Shown here: positions 1-10,745 of the stretch, piece by piece
How the letters are laid out: each line of letters starts with the position of its first letter
Numbering within the stretch: position 1 is the first letter of the stretch
Assembly: GCA_026018925.1 (NCBI GenBank)
Contig: JAKSZU010000016.1
Coordinates: 35,023,377 to 35,087,376, forward strand
From: Tupaia tana
Taxonomy: Eukaryota; Chordata; Mammalia; Scandentia; Tupaiidae
DNA: 64,000 nucleotides
Direction: 5' to 3'
Program-made: the position numbers and the translations under genes
The notes under the pieces: model-generated
The model's input: the letters and a program-made list of their open reading frames with translations, nothing else
Databases searched by the model: none
Told to the model about the DNA's origin: nothing

Positions 1-780
1 TTTCGTAGCCACTACGTACCTGGAAGAGCTGCGGAGAGGGAGGGAAAACCGTAGGATGGCTGGTGGGAAAGCTTGGGTTTCCCTCTGAGCTCATCTCTGA
101 GTCCCCAAGACCTCTTTTACTGATTGTTAGGACTTTCACCTCAGGCCAAGGCAAGTAGACTAGGTCACTAGATCTTTCTTAGTATTTGGTAAGAAGAGAA
201 GTTGAAAGTAATCACCTGAAATGAGGATTGGTTATTGGCCATGCATCCCCTGAATTTTTCATGTAAGATATAGCCCCTTCTGTCTCCTGATAAGGAAGAC
301 GCAGTTTCTCCTTAGCAAAATTAAATCGAAATGACTTTATCTTCCACTCTTACAAGAACACAGAAGGGGCTGGTTCCATGGTTCTGCAGTTATTTGCTGC
401 TCAAGGGAAACCTGATCCCACATGGCGACTGGGGTCAGCCTGGAACTTGCTCAGCCAGTGTATATGACTGTGAGTGCCCAAGATCCAGTGGGCTGGAAGA
501 TTGGACTGTGCATAGCCAGACCCTGTGGAGGGTGTTCCTCCACCTCTCATATTCTCCCAATGTGCACACATATGTTATGTAGTGAATAAAGTGGATAAAA
601 AGACAGCAAAGTGGCATGACATAAAATAAAGGCCCTCCCTAAGTTAAAAAAAAATTAAACACATTCTTTAATTTAAAAATATTGCTTAATATGTGCCAAT
701 GGCTTTGAAAAATAGCCTCTCCTTTGATACTATAATTTCATTTCTGAATTTATTTTAAGAAATAAAACTATATGTACCTC
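1..780. other. Intergenic flank, no gene recognised
   Basis: Mostly single-copy looking, moderately AT-rich sequence. The 83-codon frame near 331-582 has no recognisable domain or splice context. The last bases (about 781-796) are the left target-site duplication of the following SINE. Confidence 0.5.
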
Positions 781-796
781 AAGATTTTAATGCCTT

Positions 797-1050
797 GGGA
801 CCAGCAGTTAGCGTAATGGCTATGTCGCTGAACTCCCATGTAGTCGACCACAGTTCGAGTCCTGGACCCTGTGGCTTAAACTCACGCCGGGTGCATGTGC
901 GTGCGTGCCCAAGATCACGAGAGGATAATGGAGAAGAAGGGATTGTGGCGTGGCTATCCCCCCTGGGGGGTGATTTCTCGCTTTCTGTTTCTCTGTCTCT
1001 CTCTGTCTGGCGAGCACACACGCCCTATAGCAAAAACCTCTCCTAAAAAA
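797..1050 (+). mobile_element. tRNA-SINE family A, full length
   Basis: Reference copy for family A. It has a tRNA-like head of about 73 bp with a B box (here CAGTTCGAGTCC), a GC-rich middle, a CT-rich stretch, the segment ending CAAAAACCTCTCC and an A-tail. The 16-bp word AAGATTTTAATGCCTT flanks both sides, so the target-site duplication is intact and the insertion fairly recent. Confidence 0.9.
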
Positions 1051-1182
1051 AAGATTTTAATGCCTTTGTTGTTTATAACAGAAACATTTGAAAAGAAAAA
1101 CTAAATAAACAATGATAGGGAAATGGCTAATTATAGCTTATCCACTGGAAAGAATATTTTCAACCAATAAAAATAGACTATG

Positions 1183-1440
1183 GGGGCAAGAAGATGGTGG
1201 AGTGGATAAGGTACTGGACTCCCACGTGGCCAACTGTGGTTTGAGTCCTAGACCTGGCAGCCTGAAACTCATGCCTGTGTGTATGGGTGTCCAACATCCC
1301 AAGAAGAGAATGAAGAAGAAGCAATTATGTTCATCCATCCCCTGGGGGTGGGGCGGGGTGATTTACTTTCTTTCTTTCTCTCTCTCTGTTGAGTGCACAT
1401 GTCCCATGGCAAAAATCTTTAAAAGAAAACAAAAGAAAAG
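1183..1440 (+). mobile_element. tRNA-SINE family A, older diverged copy
   Basis: The head, middle and CT-rich parts are recognisable but have lost most CpGs. The A-rich tail runs into the next repeat. Confidence 0.75.
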
Positions 1441-1454
1441 AAAAAACAAAAAAC

Positions 1455-1680
1455 TGTGGGCCTAGCCATGTTGATACCACAGTAGTGCAATGCTCTGTAA
1501 TGCTTGAAGCCGTATGAAAGGTCAGGGATCAATTCTGAGTTGACTTATACAGGGTAGGCTTGCTTATGGCATTTTTATCTTGGCTGCAGAGTAGTTGGAA
1601 GAGAGCTTGCAGGGTGAGACCCAGTGAAGAATGTTTGTCTTTCTCTCTTTCAATTAATCAATAAATAAACTTAAAAAAAA
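1455..1680 (+). mobile_element. Possible SINE of an unassigned family
   Basis: About 220 bp ending in a CTTTCTCTCTTTC tract, an AATAAATAAA-type tail and poly(A), which looks like a retroposed unit on the + strand. The head does not match families A-D closely. Confidence 0.4.
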
Positions 1681-1737
1681 CCCCATGAAGTTTATAGTAC
1701 TGAATATTGTAAATTTTAAGTAAAAATATGGAATATA

Positions 1738-1955
1738 GGGGCCAGCGAATGGCGTGGTGGTGAAGGGTGCTGGACTCCCACATGACTGACTGCAGTTTGA
1801 CTCCTGGACCTGATGGCTTGCTTTCTCACTTTTCCTTTCTCTGTCTCTCTCACTTTGTCCCTTCTGGCCATATTAAAAAATAATAAATAAATAAATAAAT
1901 AGATAAATAGATAAATAAATAGATAGATGGAGTTAAATAAAATAATTCTTAAATA
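1738..1955 (+). mobile_element. tRNA-SINE family B
   Basis: Short form: a GGGGCCAGC head, the TGGACTCCCACATG core, CTTTCTCAC and CTCTGTCTCTCTC, then a long AAATAAATAAAT tail. The flanking words AAAATATGGAATAT at about 1725 and 1956 form a target-site duplication. Confidence 0.85.
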
Positions 1956-2090
1956 AAATATGGAATATGGAGGTTTAGTCAATATATTCAGAGTTATGAA
2001 TTACAAGAGATTGTACAGTGGAAAAAGATGAAATCAACATACCAAATGTCTCTAAGTTGTTAGATTTTGGATATATAAAAAATTCTTTTT

Positions 2091-2417
2091 GGGACCAGCA
2101 GTTAGAATAGTGCTATGTTGCTGGACTCCCATGTAGTCGATCGTGGTTCGAGTCCCAGATCCAGTGGCTTAAACTCATGCCAGGCGTGTGTGCGTGCGTG
2201 TCCAAGATCCCAAAGGAGAATGGAGGACAAGGGATTGTGGCGTGGCCATCTTCCCTGGGGGGGGGGGGGGTGATTCTCACTTTCTATCTCTCTGTTTCTC
2301 TCTGTCTTTCTGGCTAGTGCACACGCCCTATAGCAAAAACCTCTCAAAAAAAAACAAAAACAAAAACAAAAACAAAAACAAAAACAAAACAAAAAAAACA
2401 AAAAACCAAAAGCAAAA
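2091..2417 (+). mobile_element. tRNA-SINE family A with expanded (CAAAAA)n tail
   Basis: Starts GGGACCAGCAG. The tail is a long degenerate CAAAAA array. The target-site duplication AAATTCTTTTT is seen at about 2080 and 2420. Confidence 0.9.
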
Positions 2418-2467
2418 CAAAAATTCTTTTTACTTTTTTGAAGTTAATAATTTAAAGAAAAATAGTG

Positions 2468-3014
2468 ATGCGCCCAGCCATGGCAGCATGTGTTGCTAAG
2501 ATGCTGTGCCAGGCAAAGGCCACATGAGAGAGCTGGGTCCAAACTACGTGCTGGCTATGGTAGCATACACCTGTAATCCAGTGACTTGGAGAAACCGTGG
2601 CAAGAACATCTGGAGCTGGAGGCTGCCCTTGCACACAGAAAGACTGTCTTGGGACCAGCAGATGGCATAATCGTTACATTGCTGAACTCCCATCTAGTTG
2701 ACTGCATTTCAAATCCTGGACCCCACGGCTTGAAACTCATGCAGGGCACATGTGCATGCATGTCCAAAATCCTGAGAAGGGAATGGAGGAGGAGAGACTG
2801 TGGTGCGGCCATCCCACCCAGGATGATTTCTCACTTTCTCTCTCTCTAATGAGTGCACGTGCCCCATAGGAAAAAAATATCTCTCTCTTAAAAACAAAAA
2901 GACCCTGTCTTAAAATGAATGAATGAATGAAAATTAAAAAACGAACTGGGCATGGTGTCCTGTACCTGTAGTTCCAGCTGAGAGACTCAGGCAGTAGGAT
3001 CTCCACATGGCAAA
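2468..3014 (+). mobile_element. Chimeric tRNA/7SL-derived SINE, split by a family A SINE
   Basis: Segment 2558-2592 (GGCTATGG...CACCTGTAATCC) and segment 2946-3000 (CTGGGCATGG...CCTGTAGTTCC, ending ACTCAGGCAGTAGGATC) both resemble the Alu/7SL right arm. A tRNA-like leader precedes them from about 2468. A family A copy (2651-2890) interrupts the element. Repeats of this origin are known only in Euarchontoglires (primates, tree shrews, colugos, rodents), so this bears on species identity. Confidence 0.6.
2651..2890 (+). mobile_element. tRNA-SINE family A nested in the 7SL-like SINE
   Basis: Full-length copy. AAAGACTGTCTT on the left and AAAGACCCTGTCTT on the right are the duplicated target, which shows it landed in the older SINE. 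Confidence 0.85.
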
Positions 3015-3080
3015 ACCGTATCTTAAATATGTATGTATGCATGCATGTGCATATGTGTATGTATGTGTGTGTTTGTGTAT
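3015..3080. repeat. Degenerate (TATG)n/(CATG)n microsatellite
   Basis: Runs of TATGTATG, CATGCATG and GTGTGTGTTTG follow the A-rich end of the 7SL-like repeat. Confidence 0.7.
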
Positions 3081-3107
3081 GAGAAGTGGCAATAGTTTAG
3101 TACCTAA

Positions 3108-3312
3108 GGAAGCTGGATCACACATAGCCAACCACAGTTTGAATCCTGGCCCCTATGGCTTGAAAAACACACCAAGCATATGTTCATGTGTGCCCAGAAT
3201 CCTGACATGAAAGAGAAATGGAAGAAAAGAGATTGCGGTGTGAGTGTGCCCCATTAGGGAATACTTTTCCTCATTCTCTGATGAGCGCACGAGTCTTCCA
3301 GCAATAAAGTGA
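3108..3312 (+). mobile_element. tRNA-SINE family C, partial
   Basis: Family C hallmarks: a GGATCACACATAGCC-type head, CTTGAAAAACACACC, a GCCCAGAATCCTGA middle and a GATGAGCGCACG 3' part. The 5' end is eroded. Confidence 0.7.
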
Positions 3313-4269
3313 GGCTGAACTTGCATGACCTTTGTAATGCAAGGGTACAAACATTTTAATTTTAAAGAAGATAAGGAAGTTAGAAAGTAAGATACCCTTA
3401 TTTAATCATCTCTATTTCAGTATCCCTCCCTAAAAATGAAAGAAGAAAGGATTGCTTTGTAGCAGTTAGAGTAGAAGAATATAGAAATGACTTCTAGGGA
3501 GTTGACCTCCACCCAGACAGAAATTCAGAAAATGCAGATATTGAGATAGCACCACTGAGATCACTGACATCTGACCTTTCTACCCACAGAAACAGTTATT
3601 TCATGGTTTCAGCATACTGCTTTGGTGAGGTTCTCAGAGTCAGAGTCCTCAGCTCTGTGGATCCTGAGCTTGCTTTGACGGCTTCAGGAGAGAGCAGTGT
3701 TTTTGGAACTTGTAATAATCATTCCCAAAGTGACAGGATGTAGGAGTGGAGGTTCCAATGGGAGTTACTTCTTTCCAAAGATGAGAATCCTGTGGTTTTA
3801 TGCAGCGTAACCATTTGTAGTTTTCATTCAGTTCGTAACTTAACATTTTGTTCAATTATTCACAAGATTATTAAATTCCTACTATAATATGCCAATTTTA
3901 ACCAGAAGCTTTTAATCAGAAAATTGTCAGGTATCGCAGTAGCAGAACAAAGAAAAATGGACTAGCTTTATCTTTCCTTAGTTTTGGTGCCAACAGACAC
4001 TGAGTTAACCTTTTTTCATCTCTAAGGTGCTTGGGGAACATTTAACTTTCATTTTCTGCAGACAGTTATGTCACGTATTTAAGCTTTTTGCTATCTTTGA
4101 TAAGGTTTTCCCCAAATCAAATTCTAAATTAAGTTCTTTTACCTCAAAATAACTTTTGGTTATTTACAGAGGTTCCCTGAAACATCCAAAAGAGAGATAT
4201 TAGAACCAACCAGACTTATTTTAATATGTTAAATGATATGGGAAATATTATCAAATTGAGTAATTAACA
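3313..4269. other. Intergenic, no gene recognised
   Basis: Single-copy looking sequence with no splice-flanked coding frame and no repeat family I can name. Confidence 0.45.
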
Positions 4270-4550
4270 TTTCTTTCTTTTTTTTTTTTTTTTTTTTGGA
4301 GAGGTTTTCGCTATAGGGCACGTGCACTCGCCAGAAAGACAGAGAGAGACAGAAAGACAGAAACCGAGAAATCACTCCCCAGGTGGGGGATGGCCACGCC
4401 GCAATCCCTTCTCCTCCGTTCTCCTCTCGGGATCTTGGGCACGCATGCACACGCACCTGGTGTGAGTTTTAAGCCACCGGGTCCGAGACTGAACCGCGGT
4501 CGACTACATGGGAGTCCAGCAACATAGCCATTACGCTAACTGCTGGTCCC
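4270..4550 (-). mobile_element. tRNA-SINE family A, young
   Basis: Poly(T) at 4278-4297, then the reverse-complement body ending CTGCTGGTCCC. Several CpGs remain (CCGCGGTCGAC head). Confidence 0.9.
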
Positions 4551-4965
4551 AAAGATCAAATGTAACTTGTTAAGGTCTGTAATCGAAATAATTTCCGTAA
4601 GATTGATCTAAGTTAAACAACCTATGACAATCTATTTAATAAGCAATGCTATACATTTAAATTAAAGAGGTAAAATTGGAATAAAAGGATGTAAATCCAG
4701 TGTCAAGTATGGACTCATGGAGAGCCTGTGGATGACTGCCTAGTTCTTCCTGAGTCCTCCTTACAGCTCTGTTATAAAAAACCTCTACACTTCTAATGTC
4801 TTTGTATTGACTGACATGCATATTATTCATGCTGGAAAAAAAATGTTGTACACTGTAAAGATATATAGTGATTAAGTGTAAATTAAAAAAAAATTAAAAA
4901 AATAAAACGTCTACACCCGGTGACTCACAAAACAGATAAAATGATCCAGATTAAAAATACTGATA
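4551..4965. other. Intergenic, AT-rich
   Basis: No gene or named repeat seen. A-rich runs near 4886-4908. Confidence 0.45.
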
Positions 4966-5220
4966 GGGACCAGCAGATGGCTATGTCACTGGACTCCCAT
5001 ATGGTCGACCGTGGTTCGAGTCCTGGACCTGGTGGCTTAAGCTCACACCAGGCATGTGTGCGTGTGTGCGTGCCCAAGATCCCGAGAGGAGAAGGAGGAG
5101 AAGGGATTGTGGCGTGGCTATCCTCCCTGGGGAGTGATTTCTCACTTTCTGTCTCTCTGTGTCTTTCTGGTGAGTGTGCCCTATAACAAAAAACTTCTCC
5201 CCCCCCCCAAAAAAAAAAAA
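4966..5220 (+). mobile_element. tRNA-SINE family A, small internal deletion in the head
   Basis: The head reads GGGACCAGCAGATGGCTATG, missing the GCGTAAT part of the A-box region. The tail contains a C9 run before poly(A). Confidence 0.85.
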
Positions 5221-6928
5221 GATGATTTGCAGGTAGTATTAGTATAGTGACTGCTCTAACATTACTAAAAATCTTATAATATTTAGTCTGTCAACTTGAC
5301 ATTTTAAAGAGTAAAAACTGCAGGTACATTACTACTATCTAATATGTCATATAAATATTATAAAGGGATTTCACTCATTGCCTTTTCATTACATATTTTG
5401 AGTTGTGTAGGAACTTTCCCATGAAGGAACGTAATGCTATAACAGCAGTTAAAAGGTTATTAGAAAATGTGTTTTCTCTCATAAGACATTTCTGGAGAAA
5501 TCTGAGGCCTAAACTGCCAGGCTTTAATGCATTATGCCAAAGTGTATTTTTGCCACATAAAGGATGCTGTTTGTAGTTCACTGATGACAATCAAATTGGT
5601 TGTTCATGAACCAGGGTTAGGGTCTTCTAGAAATGACACAGGGAAATATTGCCCATGAGCCCTGTTCGAAGATGTTATACCAAATACTTTTCATCACTTA
5701 TACTGCAGAAAAGCTTCAAGTCCTTGAACTGTGGGTTCACAACTCGGAAGGGCTACTTCAGATTTTTAAAAACTGTGTACCTGTTGGGGACTTTAAGATA
5801 TAACTAACTAGGAAAATTTCTTCTTCAGAACAGACATCTTGGACATGGACAGCTTTGCCCAATATCATGGATCAAGACTTCTCTGCCAGAAAAGCCAAGA
5901 AAATAAAACAAAACAAAAAAGAAAAAAAGAAAAAACCCAACCAACAAACAACAAAACACAAGATTTCTCTGCCATAATGAAAACTTAATGTTGTTTCTTT
6001 TTCTCAATTCCTATTATCTAATTCTTGCCTCTTCCTTACAGGAAAATCCATGGGACCATAATCAGTGGTTGACTTTAATTTGAACTTATGTCCTTTCACA
6101 AAGCCAGAACAAATGTTAGGTTTATGAGCTAATGCAGAAAAGATCAGGAAACAATTCCACTGATGCCAATGTCTCTCTGTTTCAAATGAGAGTTGCCCTA
6201 AAACCTTAAAGGAAGAGTTAAAAGCTATTTTTGATATTTTTCCAAAAAAGAAAAAAAATCTAGTTTACGGTGATTATAGAGTTCAGTAAAGTTCCTAGAG
6301 ATTCACTTTTGACAGTAATGGGATACTGGTTGTATTTAAACCTGATCCATAAACTAGAGAGAATTTTCAAAATTTGTAGCCAATAAGAACTTCTAGATTT
6401 TCAGGTGGGTAAAAGCCACCCTCCAAAAGGTAAATGATTAACATTCAAGTTTAACAAAATGCTTAATGAAATATCAGCCAGCTTTAGATCTCTTTTTTTT
6501 CTTCAAGTTAGGGGCTTATATTTAGTGCTAAACAAAACTGAATGTTGTACCTCTCTCCTGACTTTGCTACCACAGAAATTTTAATTAAAAAGGTAGCTTC
6601 CTTGGACTTGGCCACCAGACATATTAGGGAAGTATCTCAAGAGAAACGAACAGATGATGTGTTCACAGGTGCAACTAATTGTTGGTTTGCAGGCATTCTA
6701 AATGGTGGATGGCAGGCTTGGGTTATTATGACTTATGTTACTAGACTAACAACAAAGGTGAATACCTCTTTAAATCAGGCCATTTTATAGAGAACTATGG
6801 TCCTTAATCATCATCACACGCCAGATGATGATGAAAAACTAGACTCAAATACTGTTGAATTGCCTATGTTGCCTGAACCTTAACCTGTTTAATTCAGTTT
6901 GGTTTGTTTCATAGGAATACACTTAAAA
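5221..6928. other. Intergenic, unassigned; A-rich tract at 5900-5960
   Basis: No gene recognised. An 82-codon open frame at 6542-6790 (contains CWFAGILNGGWQAW) matches no family I know and has no splice context. Position upstream of a possible LTR leaves an old retroviral origin open, but I cannot support it. Confidence 0.35.
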
Positions 6929-7171
6929 CATTTTTTTTCTAAGAGAGAGTTTTGCTATAGGGTGTGTGTACTTGTCAGAGAGACACAAACAGAGAGAAAG
7001 ACAGAAAGGGATAGGCAACCACAATCCCTTCTTACCCATTCTCCTCTCAGGATTTTGGGCACACAGGCACATGCACCCAACATGAATTTTAAGCTGCTGG
7101 GTCTAGGACACGAACTGCAGTTGACTATGTGGGAGTCCAGCAACATAAACATTACGCCGTCTGCTGGTCCT
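6929..7171 (-). mobile_element. tRNA-SINE family A
   Basis: Reverse-complement body from TTTTTTTTCTAAGAGAGAG to CTGCTGGTCC. The middle is shortened (CCCC...GGGG part lost). Confidence 0.85.
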
Positions 7172-7479
7172 AAGGAGTACACTTTAATCATCACATTAGT
7201 CCTCTTGGTGAACTCTATCCTCTCAAATCTTAAATAAGTTGTATGCAGTCATCCACCGACTAATGAATGACCTTGTTTCAGCCAGATCAGTAAAAACACA
7301 AAGGAGGAATTGTTTGACTGGTGTGACATTACGTTTGACTTGTGTAATTCTGTGGCTTGTGAATTCCATGCTGGAGACCAGAGGGAACTTGTGATTTCTA
7401 AGCTGAGAGCAGGAAAATGTCATTTATGATAGTGACGGAGAGTGGCACCAATGCCCTAAATTTTAGTCAATCTCTCAAA

Positions 7480-7926
7480 TTGAGAGCCTGACCAAAAACA
7501 AAGAAATTGTTAAGCTAAACTCTTCTGTTCTAAAATGGCCACAGTATTCCCACACTTGGATTCTTATGGATAAATCAAAATTATACATTGGGCTGGCTTG
7601 CCTGAGCTGGTTGCTAAGTTACAGCCAATCACACTAGCCACACTTCAGTCAATCACAGAAAACCCACCTTCTAGGCTGTTGGTGCAGCCTACCATTCAGC
7701 TGTAACCAATCCAATGATTTCTCTACCTCAGTCCCTCACTTTCAATTTTGTACATCACTTTCCCTTTCCTGCACATGTTAATTCTCCTTTTCTACACATG
7801 TCACTTTCCCTTTATGCAAACTTATATTTCCTATGTCTGCAAGAAACATCTTGATTCCAATTGCCTCCCCTTTGTTTAAATAAACTCTGTTAAATTTTGG
7901 TTTGTCTAGAATTTTGTTTTTTAACA
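7480..7926 (+). mobile_element. Possible solo LTR of an old endogenous retrovirus (ERV1-like)
   Basis: CCAATCA boxes (about 7624 and 7653), a T/C-rich region, AATAAACTCTGTTAAATTTT near 7880 and a TTTTAACA end at 7926 look like U3-R-U5 with a polyadenylation signal and CA terminus. The left end is uncertain and no adjacent gag, pol or env reading frame is recognisable. Confidence 0.4.
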
Positions 7927-8022
7927 GGTATGTGCCTATGCCTGTTGTTCTCAGAGAAGTCCTGGGATGTGAACCTGGGACCTTTCCCCTGTGAGTACAG
8001 TTACATTATCACTTAGCCCCTT
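7927..8022 (-). mobile_element. tRNA-SINE family D, head fragment
   Basis: Ends GGGACCTTTCC...GTTACATTATCACTTAGCCCC, the reverse complement of the family D head. The 3' half is missing where it meets the LTR-like end. Confidence 0.6.
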
Positions 8023-8159
8023 TTTTTGTTGTTGCTTTATTTAAGTTTATTTCCTTGAGAGAGAACGCACATAAGCTTAATAAAAGAGGAGTTTTTTTTT
8101 TTTTAAACATTTCTTATTTTCAACTTAGATATAAGTTGGTAGCAGATTTAGATAAGTGC

Positions 8160-8383
8160 TCATTAATTCAACTGTAGTTATCCTCAAACTTTATCACAGT
8201 GTATTCAGGTCCAACACAGACACTTTGAGACCAAAGACATGAACAAGTAAAAAGAGGTTGTACTGCTTTAAGTGGAGAATGCATTTGGTCCTCAGGTGGA
8301 GTCATTTCCGGCCCTGTGATAAAGCTTAGCTGAGACAACTCCTCAATCATTATTGCAGGAGCTGGGCACATCAGGTCAACATG
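8160..8383 (+). CDS. TUBAL3: TUBAL3 candidate exon 1 (5' UTR plus start codon)
   Basis: Alpha-tubulin genes usually carry only the ATG in exon 1, followed by an intron and an exon beginning Arg-Glu-Cys. At 8381 the sequence reads CAACATG|GTAAGTGG: a start codon with A at -3, directly followed by a near-consensus donor. The phase (0) joins in frame to exon 2. The 5' limit of the exon is not visible; a weak TATAAG lies at about 8129. Only 8381-8383 would be coding. Inference from gene structure; another first exon further upstream is possible. Confidence 0.5.
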
Positions 8384-9124
8384 GTAAGTGGTGATGGTCC
8401 TTGTATGTTGTGGGCAGTGTTGATTTGGTATAGAGTTAAATGTTATTCATCATATTTAGCCCTTTCCTTTCAGCAAATAAGTCATAATAAATTCTTAATT
8501 CAAGAGAAAAATTTTTAGAGACATTTGTGTCTTTCAATATGCCTACATACCTGAGTTGGGGAGCAGTTTCTGATAGGCTCTATTCAATTGTAATTTTGCT
8601 TTTTTAGGGTAAAGCTTAGTTGATTTGTGATCCTTCTACTTGTAGAAGCGTTGAAGCAAGACTCTCTCTTTTCTTTTGTTTTTACATTTGTTTTAGACAC
8701 AGTGTGCTGATTTTCTGTAGAAATCAATTGCTTTACTTTTAGTTGTGCTTTTGAACTTTAGGGGGACTTCAGACCCAGCCGACCATTGCTGGGCTCATAA
8801 ATGTGTGGCAGAGTAAAGTGCACACACACCTTCTTTGTCTTCTTTGGAGTTTAGTTCTTTGGGTATAATAATGAATATAATTCCTTACAATTCTGTTTGG
8901 GGATCAGTTTTACGATCTACTTTCCCTTAATCTCTTGTGTGGATCACAATAACTTTCAGGGTCTTAGAATTTTTAATTTTTAAGTGAAAATAATCTTTCA
9001 AACTGCTTTTACATTTTTTTATGGTTTTGCCTTATTGGATTCTCTCTCAAAATTTTTAAGAATGTTTAAATTCTTTTGCTTTTAGAAATTAGGCTTTACA
9101 ACCTGAGGGATATTTGTGGTGGAA
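8384..9124. other. TUBAL3 intron 1 (inferred), unique part
   Basis: No repeat or coding segment recognised. Confidence 0.4.
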
Positions 9125-9300
9125 TATTCTATATCTTGACTCTCAATATCAGCATTCTGAGTGTGATATTGTGGTATAGTTTTGTGAGATATTTCCATTA
9201 GGGGAAAATGGGTAAGGGAGTATATGGGAACTTTCTGTGTTATATTTTATAATTGATATGAATCTACAAGGATCTCAAAAATTAAAACTTTAATGAAAAA
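9125..9300 (+). mobile_element. Old L1 (L1M/HAL1 type) 3' end
   Basis: Contains TTAGGGGAAAATGGGTAAGG and GAATCTACAAGGATCTCAAA followed by an A-rich end, the typical 3' tail of ancient mammalian L1/HAL1 copies. Confidence 0.65.
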
Positions 9301-9583
9301 TTATGCATTCCTAGTAGACCGAATAAGCTTTACTACAGTATTTCATAGAGTGCTGAGTTGTGTCGCTGTTGATATTCAGTAGGCATTTTACAATCTTATA
9401 GTGTGGCTAATATTTTAACAGAGTTTGGAAAGGAGGGAGAGACTAAGAGAAGAATAAGGTGAAGATAGTCTTCTATATCCTTGGACATGGTTGTGTCATT
9501 CATTCAACTACTTCCACACCCAAGAAAGGTGCTTGTAGGGTCAGGTAATTCCTGCTGAGTTCAAAAAGAACAGTATCACTCTT

Positions 9584-9854
9584 GGGACCAGCAGTTAGCA
9601 TAATGGCTATGTCGCTGGACTCCCACGTAGTCGACCGTGGTTCGCATCCCGGACCCAGTGGCTTAAAACTCATGCCGGGCGCATGTGTGTGTGTGCCCAA
9701 GATCCCAAGAGGAGAATGGAGGAGAAGGGATTGTGGTGTGACCATCCCCCCTGGGGGGTGATTTCTAGCTTTCTGTCTCTATGTCTCTCTCTGTCTGTCT
9801 GGCAAGCGCATGTGTCCTATAGCGAAAACCTCTCCAAAAAAAAAAAAAAAAAAA
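9584..9854 (+). mobile_element. tRNA-SINE family A, young
   Basis: Full length with A-tail. AAAAGAACAGTATCA is duplicated at 9566 and about 9851. Confidence 0.92.
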
Positions 9855-9919
9855 GAACAGTATCATTCTGATGTTCTGATGTGTGAACCACTTGGACAAC
9901 AAACCAAAAAGAGCGGCAA

Positions 9920-10194
9920 TTAAAACAATTTTTTTTTTTTTTTTTTTTTTAGAGATTTTTGCTATAGGGCTTGTGTACTTGCCAGAGAGATGGAGAGAGA
10001 CAGAGAGACTGAAAGTGAGAATCAACCAGAGGGAATGGTCAAGCTGCTTATCCCTTCTCCATTCTCCTCTCAGGATTTTTGGCACACATGCACATGTGCC
10101 CAACATGAATTTGAAGCCACCGGGTCTGAGACTTGAATCTCGGTCAACCACGTAGAAGTCTAGCACTTTAACCACTATGTCGCTTGCTAGCCCT
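9920..10194 (-). mobile_element. tRNA-SINE family A
   Basis: Poly(T) at 9930-9950, body ending GCTTGCTAGCCC. Separated by only about 65 bp from the previous, oppositely oriented copy, so the pair forms a large inverted repeat. Confidence 0.85.
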
Positions 10195-10277
10195 GTTTTT
10201 TTTTTTTTTTTTTTTGAGAGGTTTTTCTTTTTTTTATGTTAGTGATGATTTTCCGGGACGCGAACCGCGGTACTGTA
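10195..10277 (-). mobile_element. tRNA-SINE family A, internally deleted remnant
   Basis: Poly(T) plus GAGAGGTTTTT (3' end of the SINE), then after about 25 bp CCGGGACGCGAACCGCGGT (B-box region). The body between is gone and the head stops there. Confidence 0.6.
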
Positions 10278-10624
10278 AATTTTGTGGCCAAATATCATGT
10301 GTGCATCTTTATTTTACCTATCAGTAGAGTAGAAAACTGGGGTTATCAGTGGAGGAGAGGAGTCAGGGAGAGACATCCACATATAAACTTTACAGATTAA
10401 GAGGTCTTAACCATGTCGAAATAATGAACATTTCCCTTCCCCTTTTTAAATTTTAACTTAAATTTAAGGATCTAAGTTCTGATCTGATTATAGTAGCTAA
10501 TGTATTTGCAGAATTTAAAGTCTAACAGGAGGGGAAAGGAATAAGTGTGCTTTGCAGATAAAGGCATTTGAAGCCTAGTCATATTGAAATGTGTCGTTTT
10601 TTTAAAATATTTATCTACAAAATA
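10278..10624. other. TUBAL3 intron 1 (inferred), unique part
   Basis: Nothing recognised apart from AT-rich sequence. Confidence 0.4.
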
Positions 10625-10745
10625 TAAGGGGACTTCAGAAGTTTTGTGGTAAAATAGAATTGATGTATAAGTTTATTTTGGTGCAATTTTTTTTTGAATC
10701 TCTGCATGTTTTTTTCATACTATGCATTTTCATGAAGCCCCCTTG
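10625..10745. mobile_element. Mariner-like palindromic element, family M2, about 121 bp
   Basis: The left end TAAGGGGACTTCAGAAG and the right end CATGAAGCCCCCTTG are imperfect inverted repeats, flanked by TA on both sides as expected for Tc1/mariner insertion. The ends resemble those I recall for Hsmar2-type elements. No transposase is encoded. See also 34638-34736 and 60145-60278. Confidence 0.7.

Noticed and set aside
1-600. Expected neighbour gene NET1 at the left edge
   Set aside because: In human the gene lies on this side of TUBAL3, but no exon-like sequence with recognisable RhoGEF or PH coding was seen in the window.
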